This document shows positions 34,691 to 45,853 of a stretch of DNA of 64,000 bases, piece by piece (position 1 is the first letter of the stretch; the number at the start of each line of letters is the position of its first letter). A model generated the notes under the pieces. It did no database searches, was not told where the DNA came from, and saw only the letters and a list, made by a program, of their open reading frames with translations. This DNA is from Coccinella septempunctata (taxonomy: Eukaryota; Arthropoda; Insecta; Coleoptera; Coccinellidae). A program made the position numbers and the translations under genes. The stretch spans positions 20,232,936-20,296,935 of the forward strand of contig NC_058195.1 of the NCBI RefSeq assembly GCF_907165205.1, written 5' to 3'.

Positions 34691-36432
34691 CCTTCAACTA
34701 GTATACGATAGTTCAATCAGAGGAAAGACCCATCTCATGGAATTTGACTGTATCGTCTGAAAGATTTAGTGGAAAATACCTTTACTTAGCACGCCAGAGA
34801 AAATACTGACAAAATTTTATACAGTTTTGTTTTTCAATTATAGATTTTGATATATCGCAACAGCTATCTCGTTTCGATAGTGAGTGAGTTCTATCTTTGG
34901 TTCCTTGTTTTTCAGTATTATGAGTTGAATATTGAAATGTATTATTTTGAATACTTACTGAGTTTATTTATTTAATTTTGAACCACTGGTGCCGATATCG
35001 CTGCTGTTTGTTGTTTATTTTCATATGCTTTCGATACAGTTCTCTCTAAAAATTTCACACTTTCTTTATTCAAGATCGCTTATGCATAACTTAAATTTCG
35101 ATCTCTTGATGAACCCACATTTTTGTTTATGAAGATTTAGTGGCTAGTAGGTACTGCTGATGACAGTTTTTTTCCTATTTCTACTCTATTCAACTGTCTA
35201 CCAAGTGAGATGTCTGAAATACTCGAATTGTATATGGAATTGAATCGAAACAATTATAACCTCTCGTTGTCAACCAAATCACATTAGGTTCTTTCAGTGA
35301 GAATTCAATATACCGAAACGTATCTGATCAATTTTTTCATTGTGATGGCAATATAATATACCTATGCAAGCTTCAACCCATGAACCCAGAAATTCATGCA
35401 CCTTGTGAATATTTTTATCTGCACAAGAAAATTTACTATTTTTCAATTTTGCGTGCCATGTTTACTATGCTGTCACGATTCAAACTACTGTTGACTTAAT
35501 ACTCAAAATTTGTGTAATGAATATTAACACAACAAGAAGTATCGGAAATTTGTTTTAACTGCAGGGACATCTGTTCCTGGAGAAACAATGTTAACTAAAA
35601 CAACGAGAATATGCTCAGTCAACAGTCCGATAAGAAAATATTCTGAATAATAAGAAAGAAATTTCAATGAGTAAACTAAATTCTGAAAGTCGAATGGGAA
35701 AACTGTACCTAACCATGAATAGTTATTCATATTCTCAACCTGCGATATCAACATCAACTGCTTATTCCCTGCGTTTCTTGGAACAGTGAGAAGATTCTCA
35801 TGAAATCAGCAGTATTCATTCCCGAGATATATGAGCATCTGTTGGAGGTCTCTTTTTTTCTCTTTAGAAATTCCACACTGAAAATTTATTTTTGGTAGAT
35901 CAGAATGTCAGGGAAGGTTTGCTAGGCTGGCGTTTTTCTTTGAATCATCTGTTTTAACTGTTTTCATCCACAAACGATTATCGATATCTCCAAATGCTAG
36001 TGCGGTTGGTACGTATTATATGTGGTTTCTTCTTATTCGGATCCATTGTTGATTTGAAGTTTGATTGTATCTAAAGAGTTTTGCGAGGGCTGCAAATTCA
36101 ACGAAATCAAATTCTGGCAAAGCTTCCACCATGAAGGGGTTGTTTATTCAATTTTGGACGATTTTTGTTGAAAATGATAGTCATGATAAAGTAAGCACTA
36201 TATATACAGGGTGTTCCAGATGTCGACGGCAAGCTGTAACCGGTAGATCGATTCATCGACCATCTTACTCTTCTTGAAAAAATACCAGATCATTCCTTGA
36301 ATAGTGGACCATTTGATTCTTTGCAAAAAATAGATTCCAAGACATTTTTCTTAGTTATTTGAAAATAATTCTTGTGTGCCCAAGGCCTTCTTTGGGGCTT
36401 ATTCTAGTTTGAGTTGAACAGAAAGAAGTATT
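34691..36432. other. Non-coding stretch in element A
   Basis: AT-rich, with no supported gene. A CAGGGTGTTCCAGATGTC terminus at about 36207 shows another small inverted-repeat insertion whose partner end was not located. Confidence 0.4.
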
Positions 36433-37408
36433 TTACGATGTGGGAGCGAGACTGAGAATGACGCAATTAAATTAGACTCTAGTACGCGCGCGAGTACAAA
36501 TGTTTGCTGTCCCGGAACCATCAACCCAGTGTAGCTTTTGTCGAACAACAGCATCAGGAAAATCCGTGATTCGCAGAGAAAAATTTATGGACAGATGAGT
36601 CCACATTGGAAAAATATGGTTACCTGAGCACGCATAACTTGCACGAGTGGCAGTTAGAAAGTATCTTGATGAGGTATACTCTAGCGATTGGTAACTATCT
36701 CGTTCACCAGATTCAAATCTGCAAGAAAGTAAAGGTTTATTTGGCCAATCGAAAATATCTGAGTTACTGCACAGATAAATGGAGGCAGCTGAATTTGTTA
36801 ACAATGGTTTGATAACACGATCTTATAGAGGAGTTTATACCACGGGAATTCCTCGTCATCCGTATAAGGCGTAAAGGGGGAAAGACTACCAGAATGTGGG
36901 GTCTTTCCAGAACATTTAAACGATCAATAGAAGTTACGAATATTACAATAGTTTCCACTTTCGTCGAAAAGACGAACGTCTTTTTTCAATTTCACCAAGA
37001 TACGAATTGTAGCCAATGGCGAGACTTTTGGAGAAATTTTTTCATGTGGAATTTCATAGAAGAGATAATTCTACATCGGAAAGTTAATAACATAAATGAA
37101 TATTTGTTCTTCAATAAAAAAAAAAATTCCGTTTGACGAATAAACAAATTTCTGAATTTTCTAGGTGACGAACTGATTGAATTGAATTATAATAAATACC
37201 CCATATAAATTAGCAGTTTCTGACGTGAGATATTCATTTTTTTTCGAACTGACCACTAGAACGGTGTAGACCCCTTTTAAGGAGATAGCAAGCTTGCATT
37301 GCGGCTGAGGAAAACAATTCGAACATCTGCTATAAACCTTATTATCTAAATGAAACATTAAATGAATATTATATTAGTGTCATCATCGGTCTCGCTCCCA
37401 CATCGTGA
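36433..37408 (+). mobile_element. 976-bp element with CGATGTGGGAGCGAGAC inverted ends, mariner-like remnant inside
   Basis: ACGATGTGGGAGCGAGACTG at 36435 and its inverse GGTCTCGCTCCCACATCGTG at 37388-37407 form terminal repeats of about 28 bp. Inside, plus-strand translation around 36530-36660 in shifting frames gives VEQQHQENP, then FMDR/LWTDES, then EKYGYLSTHNLHEWQLE. These resemble the region around the second catalytic aspartate (WTDE(S/A)) of mariner/Tc-type transposases. It is a broken, internally deleted copy. Confidence 0.7.
36540..36665 (+). pseudogene. Mariner-type transposase fragment (WTDES region)
   Basis: A short stretch carrying the equivalent of the second aspartate block of a mariner-like DDE transposase (TDES), followed by the aromatic N-x-H-x-W pattern that normally follows it. 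Stops and frameshifts are present and the first and third catalytic residues are absent. The assignment rests on motif recall only. Confidence 0.45.
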
Positions 37409-38348
37409 AGTGATTCTTCCTACCTCAGTCAAACACGAATCAACCTTGAAGAAGCCTGTTTTTTTGCAGAATATGAAATTTTCCACCATTTAAAGAATAA
37501 TAATTTAGAAAATCTCATACCGTTTTTGATTTGCCAAACTCGCACAGTATGTATTTTATTTTTAGTGTCATTTTCTTCCATGCTGGACGAGCTGGCTCTA
37601 AATTTAAGGCCATAGTAGAATCATTATTCAGTATTACTCAACACGAAAAAAAAATAAGGGAATTGAAGACTCTCATCAGGAGTGAAAAAACGCCACAAGT
37701 ATTCCAATATGACAGAGTTTTCTATTACTCTAAAAGCCTTCATTCTTATCAATAATCATCAATAATATCAATATTGATCAAACTTACTATTTTTCGTCAG
37801 ATTAAGTGAAGAGATGTTGAAAACGGTTGACGGTATTTTTCATTACCAAATAATAATACTGATATAGAGTAAGATTAAGATTGAATATCGAATTATAATA
37901 AGACTTTTAGAAAATATTGATACAATCTTAACTGAAATTCGACTGTAAAAATTTTCAAATCGTTGACTTTTGATGTTATTTAGCAGATAATCGAGTTTGT
38001 GACGATATCTCAACGTTTATTCTCATGAGCTGTAAATAAAGACTTCCTAAGGTTCAGAATATGTTGGTTTTTATACTGACTCAAAATTTTCATGAACGAA
38101 CACTATGTATAACCTACTTTTGTTCTGTTATCCTTGACTTCATATTATTGTTTAAATAATAAACTGAATCTTCATTTGGGATTTTTTTCAATATTTACCC
38201 ACCAAATGATAATACTTTTGCAGTATGCTGATAGACTACTAGGCTAATAAATAATTTTATATCATTCGAGGTCGGGATCAAATGTGGGAAAATTATTATG
38301 TAGTTGTGTTTTACTAAAACCAACTAAACCAACTAGGTATTTGTTATA
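37409..38348. other. Non-coding stretch in element A
   Basis: No gene is supported; the 74-codon frame at 37531 lacks domain features. Confidence 0.4.
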
Positions 38349-39284
38349 TTAACCTTCCGGCGGGCGCGCCCTTTTTTGTAACTTGAGCATTCGCGTGTCG
38401 TAAATTTTACGTCACCATATAAATAATGTTTTTTTTTATATAAATTGTTGAGGAATTTTTGTAAGGCTATGAAAAATGATAAATGACAGTATTTGAAAAA
38501 AATTTATTTGGATTTTCTAAACAAAAACTTTAAATATTGATGGTCAACTTTTAGCCGATCGATATAGGTACATATTTGTGTACCTCAAAACATTGTCAAT
38601 CATAGACATATCGATAATTTGAGAAAACGCATTTAGTTCATTTTCAATACCATGAGCTCTTTGAGTCAAGCCACTTCGTTGTGCTACTACGTTTATACTT
38701 TTGGTTTTTGTTTTTGCACGGTATGTTGTCTTTCGCCATTGTGTAGTTTTATTTTTGCCAATAAAAAATTCTTCATTTGTTTCCCCTTCTTCTGATTCGT
38801 CTGAAGTATTTTCTTGTTCTGTAACACTTTCTTATCAGCTTGTTGCTCAATTTCTTCTTCCGAAAACTCGCTATCACTTGAAGGAAAATAGTCCTCATCA
38901 TTTGCCTCAGGTTCTTCGAACATATCATGAACAATTTTTTCAAGCTCCTTTTGTGTGAGAGGCTTACGAGACATAATGGAACACCTCCAAAGAAAAAAAA
39001 TATATATTTAGAAATAATATAAATGAGAAAAAATGAAAAAAAGTAGTTTATTTAGTATACTTACACTTTAAGGCGCGTGTCGTTAACTTTACGCTCAATG
39101 GAAACTTTCAAATATCAACTAATAACAAGAACTTATAAGACCACCCGCTACGGCTGTAGGTTGGAGACACACTGACTGTAGAATAGCTAACAGGTCGGTT
39201 CTTGCAACTAAGTCGTTAGAGTAGGGATAGCGAAAGAGTAAATTTGTCGTAAATTTTACGACACCGCGCCCGCCGGAAGGTTAA
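38349..39284 (-). mobile_element. Non-autonomous piggyBac element, 928 bp plus TTAA target duplication
   Basis: The target duplication TTAA stands at 38349-38352 and 39281-39284. The ends are perfect inverse repeats, CCTTCCGGCGGGCGCG. Just inside each end is a palindromic site GTCGTAAATTTTACG(T/A)C, with further TCGT(T/A)A(A/C)(T/A)TTTACG sites near 39076. Precise TTAA duplication plus CCTT-type ends is diagnostic for piggyBac. It keeps only the N-terminal transposase coding segment. Confidence 0.92.
38693..38974 (-). pseudogene. piggyBac transposase N-terminal fragment
   Basis: A 93-codon frame starts MSRKPLTQKELEKIVHDMFE and has an acidic serine-rich segment (DEDYFPSSDSEFSEEE), typical of the disordered N terminus of piggyBac transposases. 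It then becomes lysine and glutamine rich and ends where the catalytic domain should begin; the DDD domain and C-terminal cysteine-rich finger are missing. The frame itself has no stop, so a short acidic protein could still be translated. Confidence 0.7.
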
Positions 39285-40030
39285 ACTCATTTCATTGCAA
39301 CATTTTTTAGGAATATCTTCCTGAGCTTTATTTCGTTGGTCAAATTCTTTTATTTCGAAGGTCTTGTTACTAACTTCGACGACATTTGAACTGCAAGTTC
39401 ATTATGAAATGAAAAGAACAGGTTTTTTGTTCTTTATGGAAAGTTGTTTTTCCATCAGATTAAAATTTTTCATATGAAGCGAAAAACAATTTTATTAATT
39501 TTGGAAATAAGTTTGCAATTCAAGCATTTAATTTTTTTTTTCAGTTAATGTAAAGAAGTTCCTGATTTTCTTCGAATCATCAGAACACCTAGAAAAATTT
39601 CTGGAAGCCATTATATTTTGGCCTATCACATGGTTTCGGCTTGAGATAGCATTTGGGCTGAATTAACATATCAGTTATTTTTCAGTATTCAACTAGAATA
39701 TGCGTCTGACTGATAAAAAATTGAACCACGAATTTTCATCACTGATTAGAATATTAACATCCATATATGACGTTTCCCTTCATAGAAGCTTCGAAAGACC
39801 ACAAGATGAGTACCTAACTCTGACGCGCAATAAGAATTCTGCATCCCCAAGAGATATTCGAAATTCAACCGCTGGATGAGAATTCTCTCTATTCACTATA
39901 GATAAAAACGGGAAGGAGCTGTTGCCACATCTCTGAGTCCATAAAGTACAAGGTGTAGTCTACAATATACAGGACATGTATATTACAGTCGCGCCCCCGG
40001 TGGCAATGTCTCAAACTAAAATATACAATA
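39285..40030. other. Non-coding stretch in element A
   Basis: No gene or paired repeat is supported. TTGCCACATCTCTGAG near 39924 and GGTGGCAATGTC near 39998 resemble the TTGCCA block seen near other element ends. Confidence 0.35.
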
Positions 40031-40297
40031 TTTACCATTCTCCGACCATTAGGGCTTCACGAGAAGAAATTTTCATTTCGTAATAGTGATGTCATCTTTA
40101 CAATTTAAGCAGATATCTGTATTCAAGGTTCTTCCACATCACTCAGTGCTTCGAATCACGTAAACCAGAGTCAAATCGGTAGCTTCATTGAGCGGAAAAC
40201 GTGAATTACATTATGGCTTCACATATACTGAAGTCATAATTCGCCTGAAGCCACAATGAATGGTCCTTGCATGTTACATGAAGCCATAATGATAGCA

Positions 40298-40299
<2 letters not shown>

Positions 40300-40365
<66 letters not shown>
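40300..40365. repeat. (AT)n tract shared as boundary of elements A and C
   Basis: AT run of 66 bases with the A right end (AGCAGGA) on one side and the C left end (GTACGCCGATG) on the other. Confidence 0.97.
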
Positions 40366-40369
<4 letters not shown>

Positions 40370-40536
40370 GCCGATGCGTGCATAGCTGGACCGTCGTTTC
40401 CATATGTATATCCGTGCATGGCTGGACGCCATATTTTTATGCCTTAGCGGGAATAGCTGGACCACATCGATGCAACGTTGCCAGATTCAACCCGTAATCT
40501 TGGATATGAGGAAAATGTTTGAATAATCCATAGGTT

Positions 40537-40663
40537 TGTTCGTAGTGTGGTTCACAACGGTTGTGAACTGTACAGAGCAAGCGCAATTCCATTTTAGGGT
40601 AGCGAAAATCCATTTGCGCTTGCTCTATATAGTTCACAACCGTTGTGAACCACACTACGAACA
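40537..40663. mobile_element. 127-bp perfect-hairpin MITE
   Basis: TGTTCGTAGTGTGGTTCACA, then ACGGTTGTGAACTGTA and GAGCAAGCGCAA, is matched almost exactly in inverse by the right arm, with a loop of about 25 bases. The arms are about 50 bp and contain a nested palindrome GTTCACAACGGTTGTGAAC. The single-strand form would be a long stable hairpin. No coding sequence. Confidence 0.9.
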
Positions 40664-41770
40664 GGGCTTATATATTACACTATGGTATGGTAGATAATGA
40701 TAAGTTGAAGGAGATCTCATTATTGTTTCTTTAAATGCTCAGGAATACCGACTGCTATAAGTGGATAAAACCTAGAGAAAATAAAAGTAGTGAAGTCAGG
40801 ATTGTGTTTTCATCATTATCAAAAAAAGATTTACTCAACGATCAGATTCGCCTCAATGACTCCCTATTACTGAATGTATTTTGAAAATTTGTGTCCAACT
40901 AGTAGTATTTTCGTCACTTTAATCGCGGAAATAAAATAAACAAAAAAACAAAAAAATTCGAAAAATTCAATGTTGAAATTGAAAAAAAAATTAAAAAACC
41001 TCGTTGAAATCTAAGGGTAGATAATATTTTTCGATAACATCGAGGAATCAAGATTTTATTATAAATTAATCGAAAGTCAATAGAGAGTTTCATTGTCTAT
41101 ACGATCGATCCTCCGATTGTTACCTACCTGTAAATTGCTCTGAAGTTCCCGGTGATTAGTATAATATTATGAGCTCTAGTCTTATCTGTTTCTGTCCCGA
41201 ATTTTTTCGAATGTTCCGGAAACTATCATTACCTCCTCCCAATTCTTAGCAATAGAGTCTGATTGCTTGTTTATATATTTTTGTTTCGGTACCAAATATT
41301 TTAGTTTACACTTCTGAAGATGCTATTGTGATAGCGAAACAAGTGTCATGGTTTAAAGTTTCAAAAACTCATTTTGTCAAAAACGTATAATCAGTTTCAA
41401 GTTCAATTATGGATTTTCATCAAGTATAGGCCACATCAATTCAATATAAAAAGATAATCTTTCAATCAACAAGAAATAAAATAGTCTGTTTGTTATTATT
41501 CGAACTCTAATTATATGAGACATGTTGAGCCTAACCTACATAGGTACCACTCATTATTTCACGTGAAACTATCCCTTATACATCAGTCTGCTTTACATTA
41601 GATAATTTTTAGCCATTTGAAGCGATTAAATAAATCTTTTATTTCATAAAGCTTGGATGTTGGGATTAAGGAAATTATTTGCATATTGATTTCATATAGG
41701 ATACTTTTATAATATAGTTTCAATTTCAGTATTGGCGAATTAGGGAGATGATCTAGGCCAACAAAAGGTT

Positions 41771-41790
41771 GGTTAGGTTAGGTTAGGTTA
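41771..41790. repeat. Short interstitial (GGTTA)n run
   Basis: Four GGTTA units, the insect telomere hexamer-type phase TTAGG, followed by degenerate GGGTTAGGTT pieces to 41815 and again near 41940 and 42098. Confidence 0.8.
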
Positions 41791-42536
41791 TGTTTGGGTT
41801 AGGTTGTGCTACCCTATATGATCATCTTATAGTAATTAGATGGTTAAAACACTGGGAATTCCGAAAATATAATTGAGGATGAACACTCCCAAAGCAGTGG
41901 CAATAGGAGTGGTCTATAAAAAGGAGGTTAGGTTTTGATTGGGTTAGGTTGTGTTAGACTAAATGATCATCCTATGGTGATTAGATGTTAAAAACATTGA
42001 TAAAAAGATGGTGATTGGATGGTAAAGACACTGAGAATTCCAAATTAAAGAAAAAAATTGAAGGAAGAACTACATCAATAATGAGGTTGATTTATGGTTG
42101 GGTTAGGTTGTGTTACCCCCAATTACTGATATTTAATTTAACCATATTATACAACATTTATCATCATGTTTGGGAACCATTAGTCGAATCGGCAGTCACA
42201 TAGAGATCCAACGAAAACGATCCACAATCCACGACTTATCGTTGCTGCTTTTCTATATTTTTCATTTTACTATTCAGATATTTCGGAACAAAGAAATTCA
42301 TATATGCGTCAATCGCTGGACCGATGTTGTTGTTGAAGGTCTTCCTGTAATTCAATTTTTAACATATACAGGCGTGTTTAGCTGGACGTTAGTTTTCTCC
42401 CCACCAAAATCTTGAAATTTACATTGAGGAAACAAGATTTATTATGTGAAACCATTGAGTTGTATACTCAAAAGTAAGACTAAGAGAAACATACTTTCAA
42501 TACTTTATGGTTTCCGTTGTCAGGCGGGACAATATA

Positions 42537-42780
42537 CAGGGTGTTTCACGAGTAAACGGACAAATGAGAACCGTGAATAGAGAGCATTGAGCTGCGTTTA
42601 AAAACACCTCATATGTGTGTACTCTGTTTCCGATATACAGAGGGTTTTCTGATATTTCTCAAATTTTCGTTTCGCTTTAACTTCTGAAATACTCGATCTA
42701 TTCGACTGAAAATTTATATTTGAGCTAAAGTTTTCAGTTTCAATGAAACAGAACATCAAAATCCGACAAAAACCAGTACC
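42537..42780 (+). mobile_element. Half copy of the CAGGGTGTTTCAC family
   Basis: It starts CAGGGTGTTTCACGAGTAAA and follows the left arm of the element at 44339 to CAAAAACCAGTACCGGA, then changes into the TGACGTCATCGATG repeat. The right arm is absent. Confidence 0.8.
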
Positions 42781-43005
42781 GGATATGTCCATTAAGTTTC
42801 GAGAAAAATTATGAAATAGGTAAATTTTAATCTCCCAACTTGCCAACATTCGATGGAAATTCTAAAGTTATAACGCCATCGGTGCTAGGAGTGGTGACGT
42901 CATCGATGATTTCTGAATACCAAAATGTCATATGTAATACCAAAGAGACAGTTCCTCAACCCCCTAATGCTCTTTCTGTTCTCTATTCATCATATAAACA
43001 TTAGG
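42781..43005 (+). repeat. Dispersed repeat with TGACGTCATCGATG, copy 2
   Basis: The inverse of 22950-23165 in element E. It lies directly after the broken CAGGGTG half element. Confidence 0.75.
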
Positions 43006-43039
43006 AAATTTTTCTATACAGTCCTATGTATATACAGGA

Positions 43040-43474
43040 ATGTACAATTATAGATCATTCTCGTTGATCAAAAAATGAACACACACTGAACTTACATTAA
43101 CCTACAATACAATTGCTGATTGTAGAAATAAGATCTGGTCCTTTACATCCTACGAATGTTGAGGAATGAAAAATTATATATACATACTCAAAAATGATAC
43201 ATCCTGTTTTGTTGTACAGAAAGATAAAATTTCTGGAAGCAGATATTTAGATCTAGATCGGAACATCCAAAAGATATACAATTGTGGATAATTCACGTTG
43301 ATCCAAAAATGTACATCAAGTGAACGTACATCAACGTAAAATTTCTGAATCAGCATTGCTGATTGTAGAAATAAGATCTGCACATCCTACGATGAGGAAT
43401 GAATAATTATGCATACTCGAAAATGATACATCCAGTTTTGTTGTACAGAAAAGTACATTTTCTGGAAGCAGATA
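43040..43474 (-). repeat. About 205-bp satellite, two inverse copies
   Basis: It carries the units of the 19231-20180 satellite in inverse: TGCTGATTGTAGAAATAAGA (43111 and 43357), CATCCTACGAATGTTGAGGA, GAAAATGATACATCCAGTTTTG and TTCTGGAAGCAGATATTTAG. Its presence in both E and C shows dispersal of the satellite or of an element carrying it. Confidence 0.85.
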
Positions 43475-43482
43475 TTTAGATA

Positions 43483-44583
43483 GAAATTATTTGCATATTG
43501 ATTCTATATGGGATACGTGTATAATATAATTTCAATTTCAGTATTGGCAAATTAGGGGGATGAACTAGGCCAACAAAAGGTTGGTTAGGTAAGGTTATGT
43601 TTGGGTTACGTTGTGCTAACCTAAATGATCATCTTATAGTAATTAGATGGTTGAAACACTGGGAATTACGAAAAAATAATTAAGGATGAACACTCCAATA
43701 GCTGTGGCAATAGGACTGGTCTATAAAGGGGAGGTTAGGTTTTGGTTGGGTTAGGTTGTGTTAGATTAAATGATCATCCTATGGTGATTAGATGTTAAAA
43801 ACATTGATAATAAGATGGTGATTGGATGGTAAATACACTGAGAATTCCAAATTAAAGAATAAAAGAAAGAACTACACCAATAATGAGGTTGATTTATGGT
43901 TGGGTTAGGTTAGGTTAGGTTAGGTTAGGTTAGGTTAGGTTAGGTTAGGTTGTGTACACCCAATTACTGATATTTAATTTAACCAGATTATACAACATTT
44001 ATCATCGTGTTTGGGAACCATTAGTCATATAGAGATCCAACGAAAACGATCCACAATCCACGACTTATCGTTACTGCTTTTCTATATTTTTCATTTTACT
44101 ATTCAGGTATTTCGGAATAAATAAGAGATTCATATATGCGTCAATCGCTGGACCGATGGTGTTGTTCAATTTTTAACATATACAAGCGTGTTTAGCTGGA
44201 CGTTAGTTTTCTCCCCACCAAAATCTTAAAATTTACATTGAGGAAACAAGATTTATTATGTGAAACCATTGAGTTGTATACTCGAAGGTAAGACATACTT
44301 TCAATACTTTATGGTTTCCGTTGTCAGACGGGACAATATACAGGGTGTTTCACGAGTGAACGGACAAATGAGAACCGTGAATAGAAAGCATTGAGCTGCG
44401 TTTAAAAACACCTCATATGTGTGTAGTCTGTTTCCGATATACAGAGGGTTTTCTGATATTTCTCAAATTTTCGTTTCGCTTTAACTTCTGAAATACTCGA
44501 TCTATTCGACTAAAAATTTATATTTGAGCTAAAGCTTTCAGTTTCAATGAAACAGAACATTAAAATCCGACAAAAACCAGTAC
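43483..44583 (+). repeat. 1.1-kb duplication inside element C, right copy
   Basis: The partner of 41671-42780. It begins in the satellite junction and ends inside the complete CAGGGTGTTTCAC element at 44339-45100. Confidence 0.9.
43902..43952. repeat. Interstitial telomere-type (TTAGG)10
   Basis: About ten uninterrupted TTAGG units (read as GGTTA). TTAGG is the canonical telomere repeat of most insects. The left duplication copy has only degenerate runs at the matching place, so this run expanded after the duplication or was lost from the other copy. It is not a telomere: unique sequence continues on both sides. Confidence 0.95.
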
Positions 44584-45100
44584 CGGACTGAGTGACGCTT
44601 CATTCACTGATTTTACAAAAATCAGTTGAACATTTCCAAATTCACTTTCATGCAGGGCTGGTTTTTTCAAGAGGCGTTTCTCCTCGAAAAAATCATTCAT
44701 AAAAAATAATTCACGGATGAGGCAGGCATACAACCGAATCATTGAATTCGAAAAATTTTTACGTGTAGATAACTCAATTATTAAAATTTCAATGAAAAAC
44801 TAGATACAGGGTGTTTTTCATGAGTTTGAAATTGAATAAAGCGTCACTGAGTCCGGACCTTATTTTGATCGAATTTTAATGTTTTTTTTTTCATTAAAAC
44901 TAACAACTTCAAGCTGATTATGAATTTTCAGTCTTATGGATCAAAAATATCAGGAGTAATAGTGAAAAAAAATTCGAGAAATTTTAGAAAACACACTGTA
45001 TATCGGAAACCCGGAAATAGAGTACCTAAGACGCATATATGAGCTCAATACTCTCTATTCACGGTTTTCGTTTGTCTGTTCACTCGTGAAACAACTTGTA
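44339..45100. mobile_element. Complete CAGGGTGTTTCAC family element (0.76 kb)
   Basis: The left end is ACAGGGTGTTTCACGAGTGA; the right end is CACTCGTGAAACAACTTGTA, inverse with minor changes. The arms continue with ACCGTGAATAGA and TCTCTATTCACGGT and a long GAAACAGAACATTAAAAT region. An internal CAGGGTGTTTTTCATGAG at about 44807 resembles a second internal terminus. Confidence 0.82.
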
Positions 45101-45853
45101 TTTGTTGAAAAAAAAACACAATAACCAATTGGAAATACGCAGTTTTTGCAAGAGAATTAAATCAACTGCGAAATAAGATGTGAACGTCCATCGTTGAAGA
45201 AACGCTTATAATTTCTCTCAATTACATTTTTGATATGAAAAAATAATATGCCGTGTCCATCTTCTCAATATCGCTTCGTATATTCACTGCGTTTTCATCA
45301 TTTATAAACTCAATCATCTCATGAAATGTTGGAATACCATAAGTAGATGGCAAGCGGGCCTTAAAATCAACTATGTCACACATATTAGTTCGGAAGCTTG
45401 ATCTCTCGATCTATTCGTTCTTGTCTGATAGTAGTTCGTAAGACAAACTTACTCCATCAGTGTTTTCATTTAAGTTCTATTCTATTCTATTCGTTACTAA
45501 AATCTTGCTTTTCTGACGACGATAGCGCTCTCAGAGAGTTAGGCGTCATAATTCATCCGACCTCATTTCACCTCAGTACACGTTGTTACGACCTAATCAT
45601 TGCCGGAATGTTTTTTTTTTCTGCTTCAGAGAGAAAAAATTTGCACCAGTTCACATCTAAGTACTGATGACGGCTAAGAAGCCCGAAACCAATCTGCCTC
45701 TTACTCTTTTGATTGATATGATTACACACTACAGCATGCTTCGAAATATTGATTAAACTAGTCCATTTCATTCTAAGTATTATTATACTATCACCAATTG
45801 GTTTGTATTTAAACTTAAAAATTATTTGTAGATTAGGTACCCGAATTTTTCCG
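45101..45853. other. Non-coding stretch in element C
   Basis: No supported gene; the 89-codon frame at 45398 has no domain character. Confidence 0.4.

Larger units (their letters stand above)
33497..40299. mobile_element. Element A: 6.8-kb (AT)n-bounded element, subterminal motif ATTATGGCTTCA
   Basis: On the left the motif or close variants occur at 33511 (ATTATGGCTTCA), 33539 (ATTATGGCGTCA), 33681 (TTATGGCTTCA) and 33707 (ATTGTGGCGTCA). On the right they occur at about 40046 (ATTAGGGCTTCA), 40211 (ATTATGGCTTCA) and, inverted, at 40231, 40247 and 40280 (TGAAGCCATAATG). The left edge TTTACATCT and an inner ACATCTGGCGTA are shared with element B (TTTACATCTGGCATA), which suggests that A and B are sister families. 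The interior carries a MITE, a mariner-like remnant and a piggyBac derivative. No gene of its own is recognised. Confidence 0.55.
41671..42780 (+). repeat. 1.1-kb duplication inside element C, left copy
   Basis: It matches 43483-44583 at high identity over its whole length: GAAATTATTTGCATATTGAT, AGGCCAACAAAAGGTTGGTT, GATCCACAATCCACGACTTA, the CGCTGGACCGATG and TTTAGCTGGACGTTAG motif copies, and the start of a CAGGGTGTTTCAC element. The two copies differ in TTAGG number and a few indels. The unit includes element C subterminal motifs. Confidence 0.9.

Noticed and set aside
43902..43952. A chromosome end (telomere)
   Set aside because: Only about ten TTAGG units, with unique sequence continuing for kilobases on both sides.
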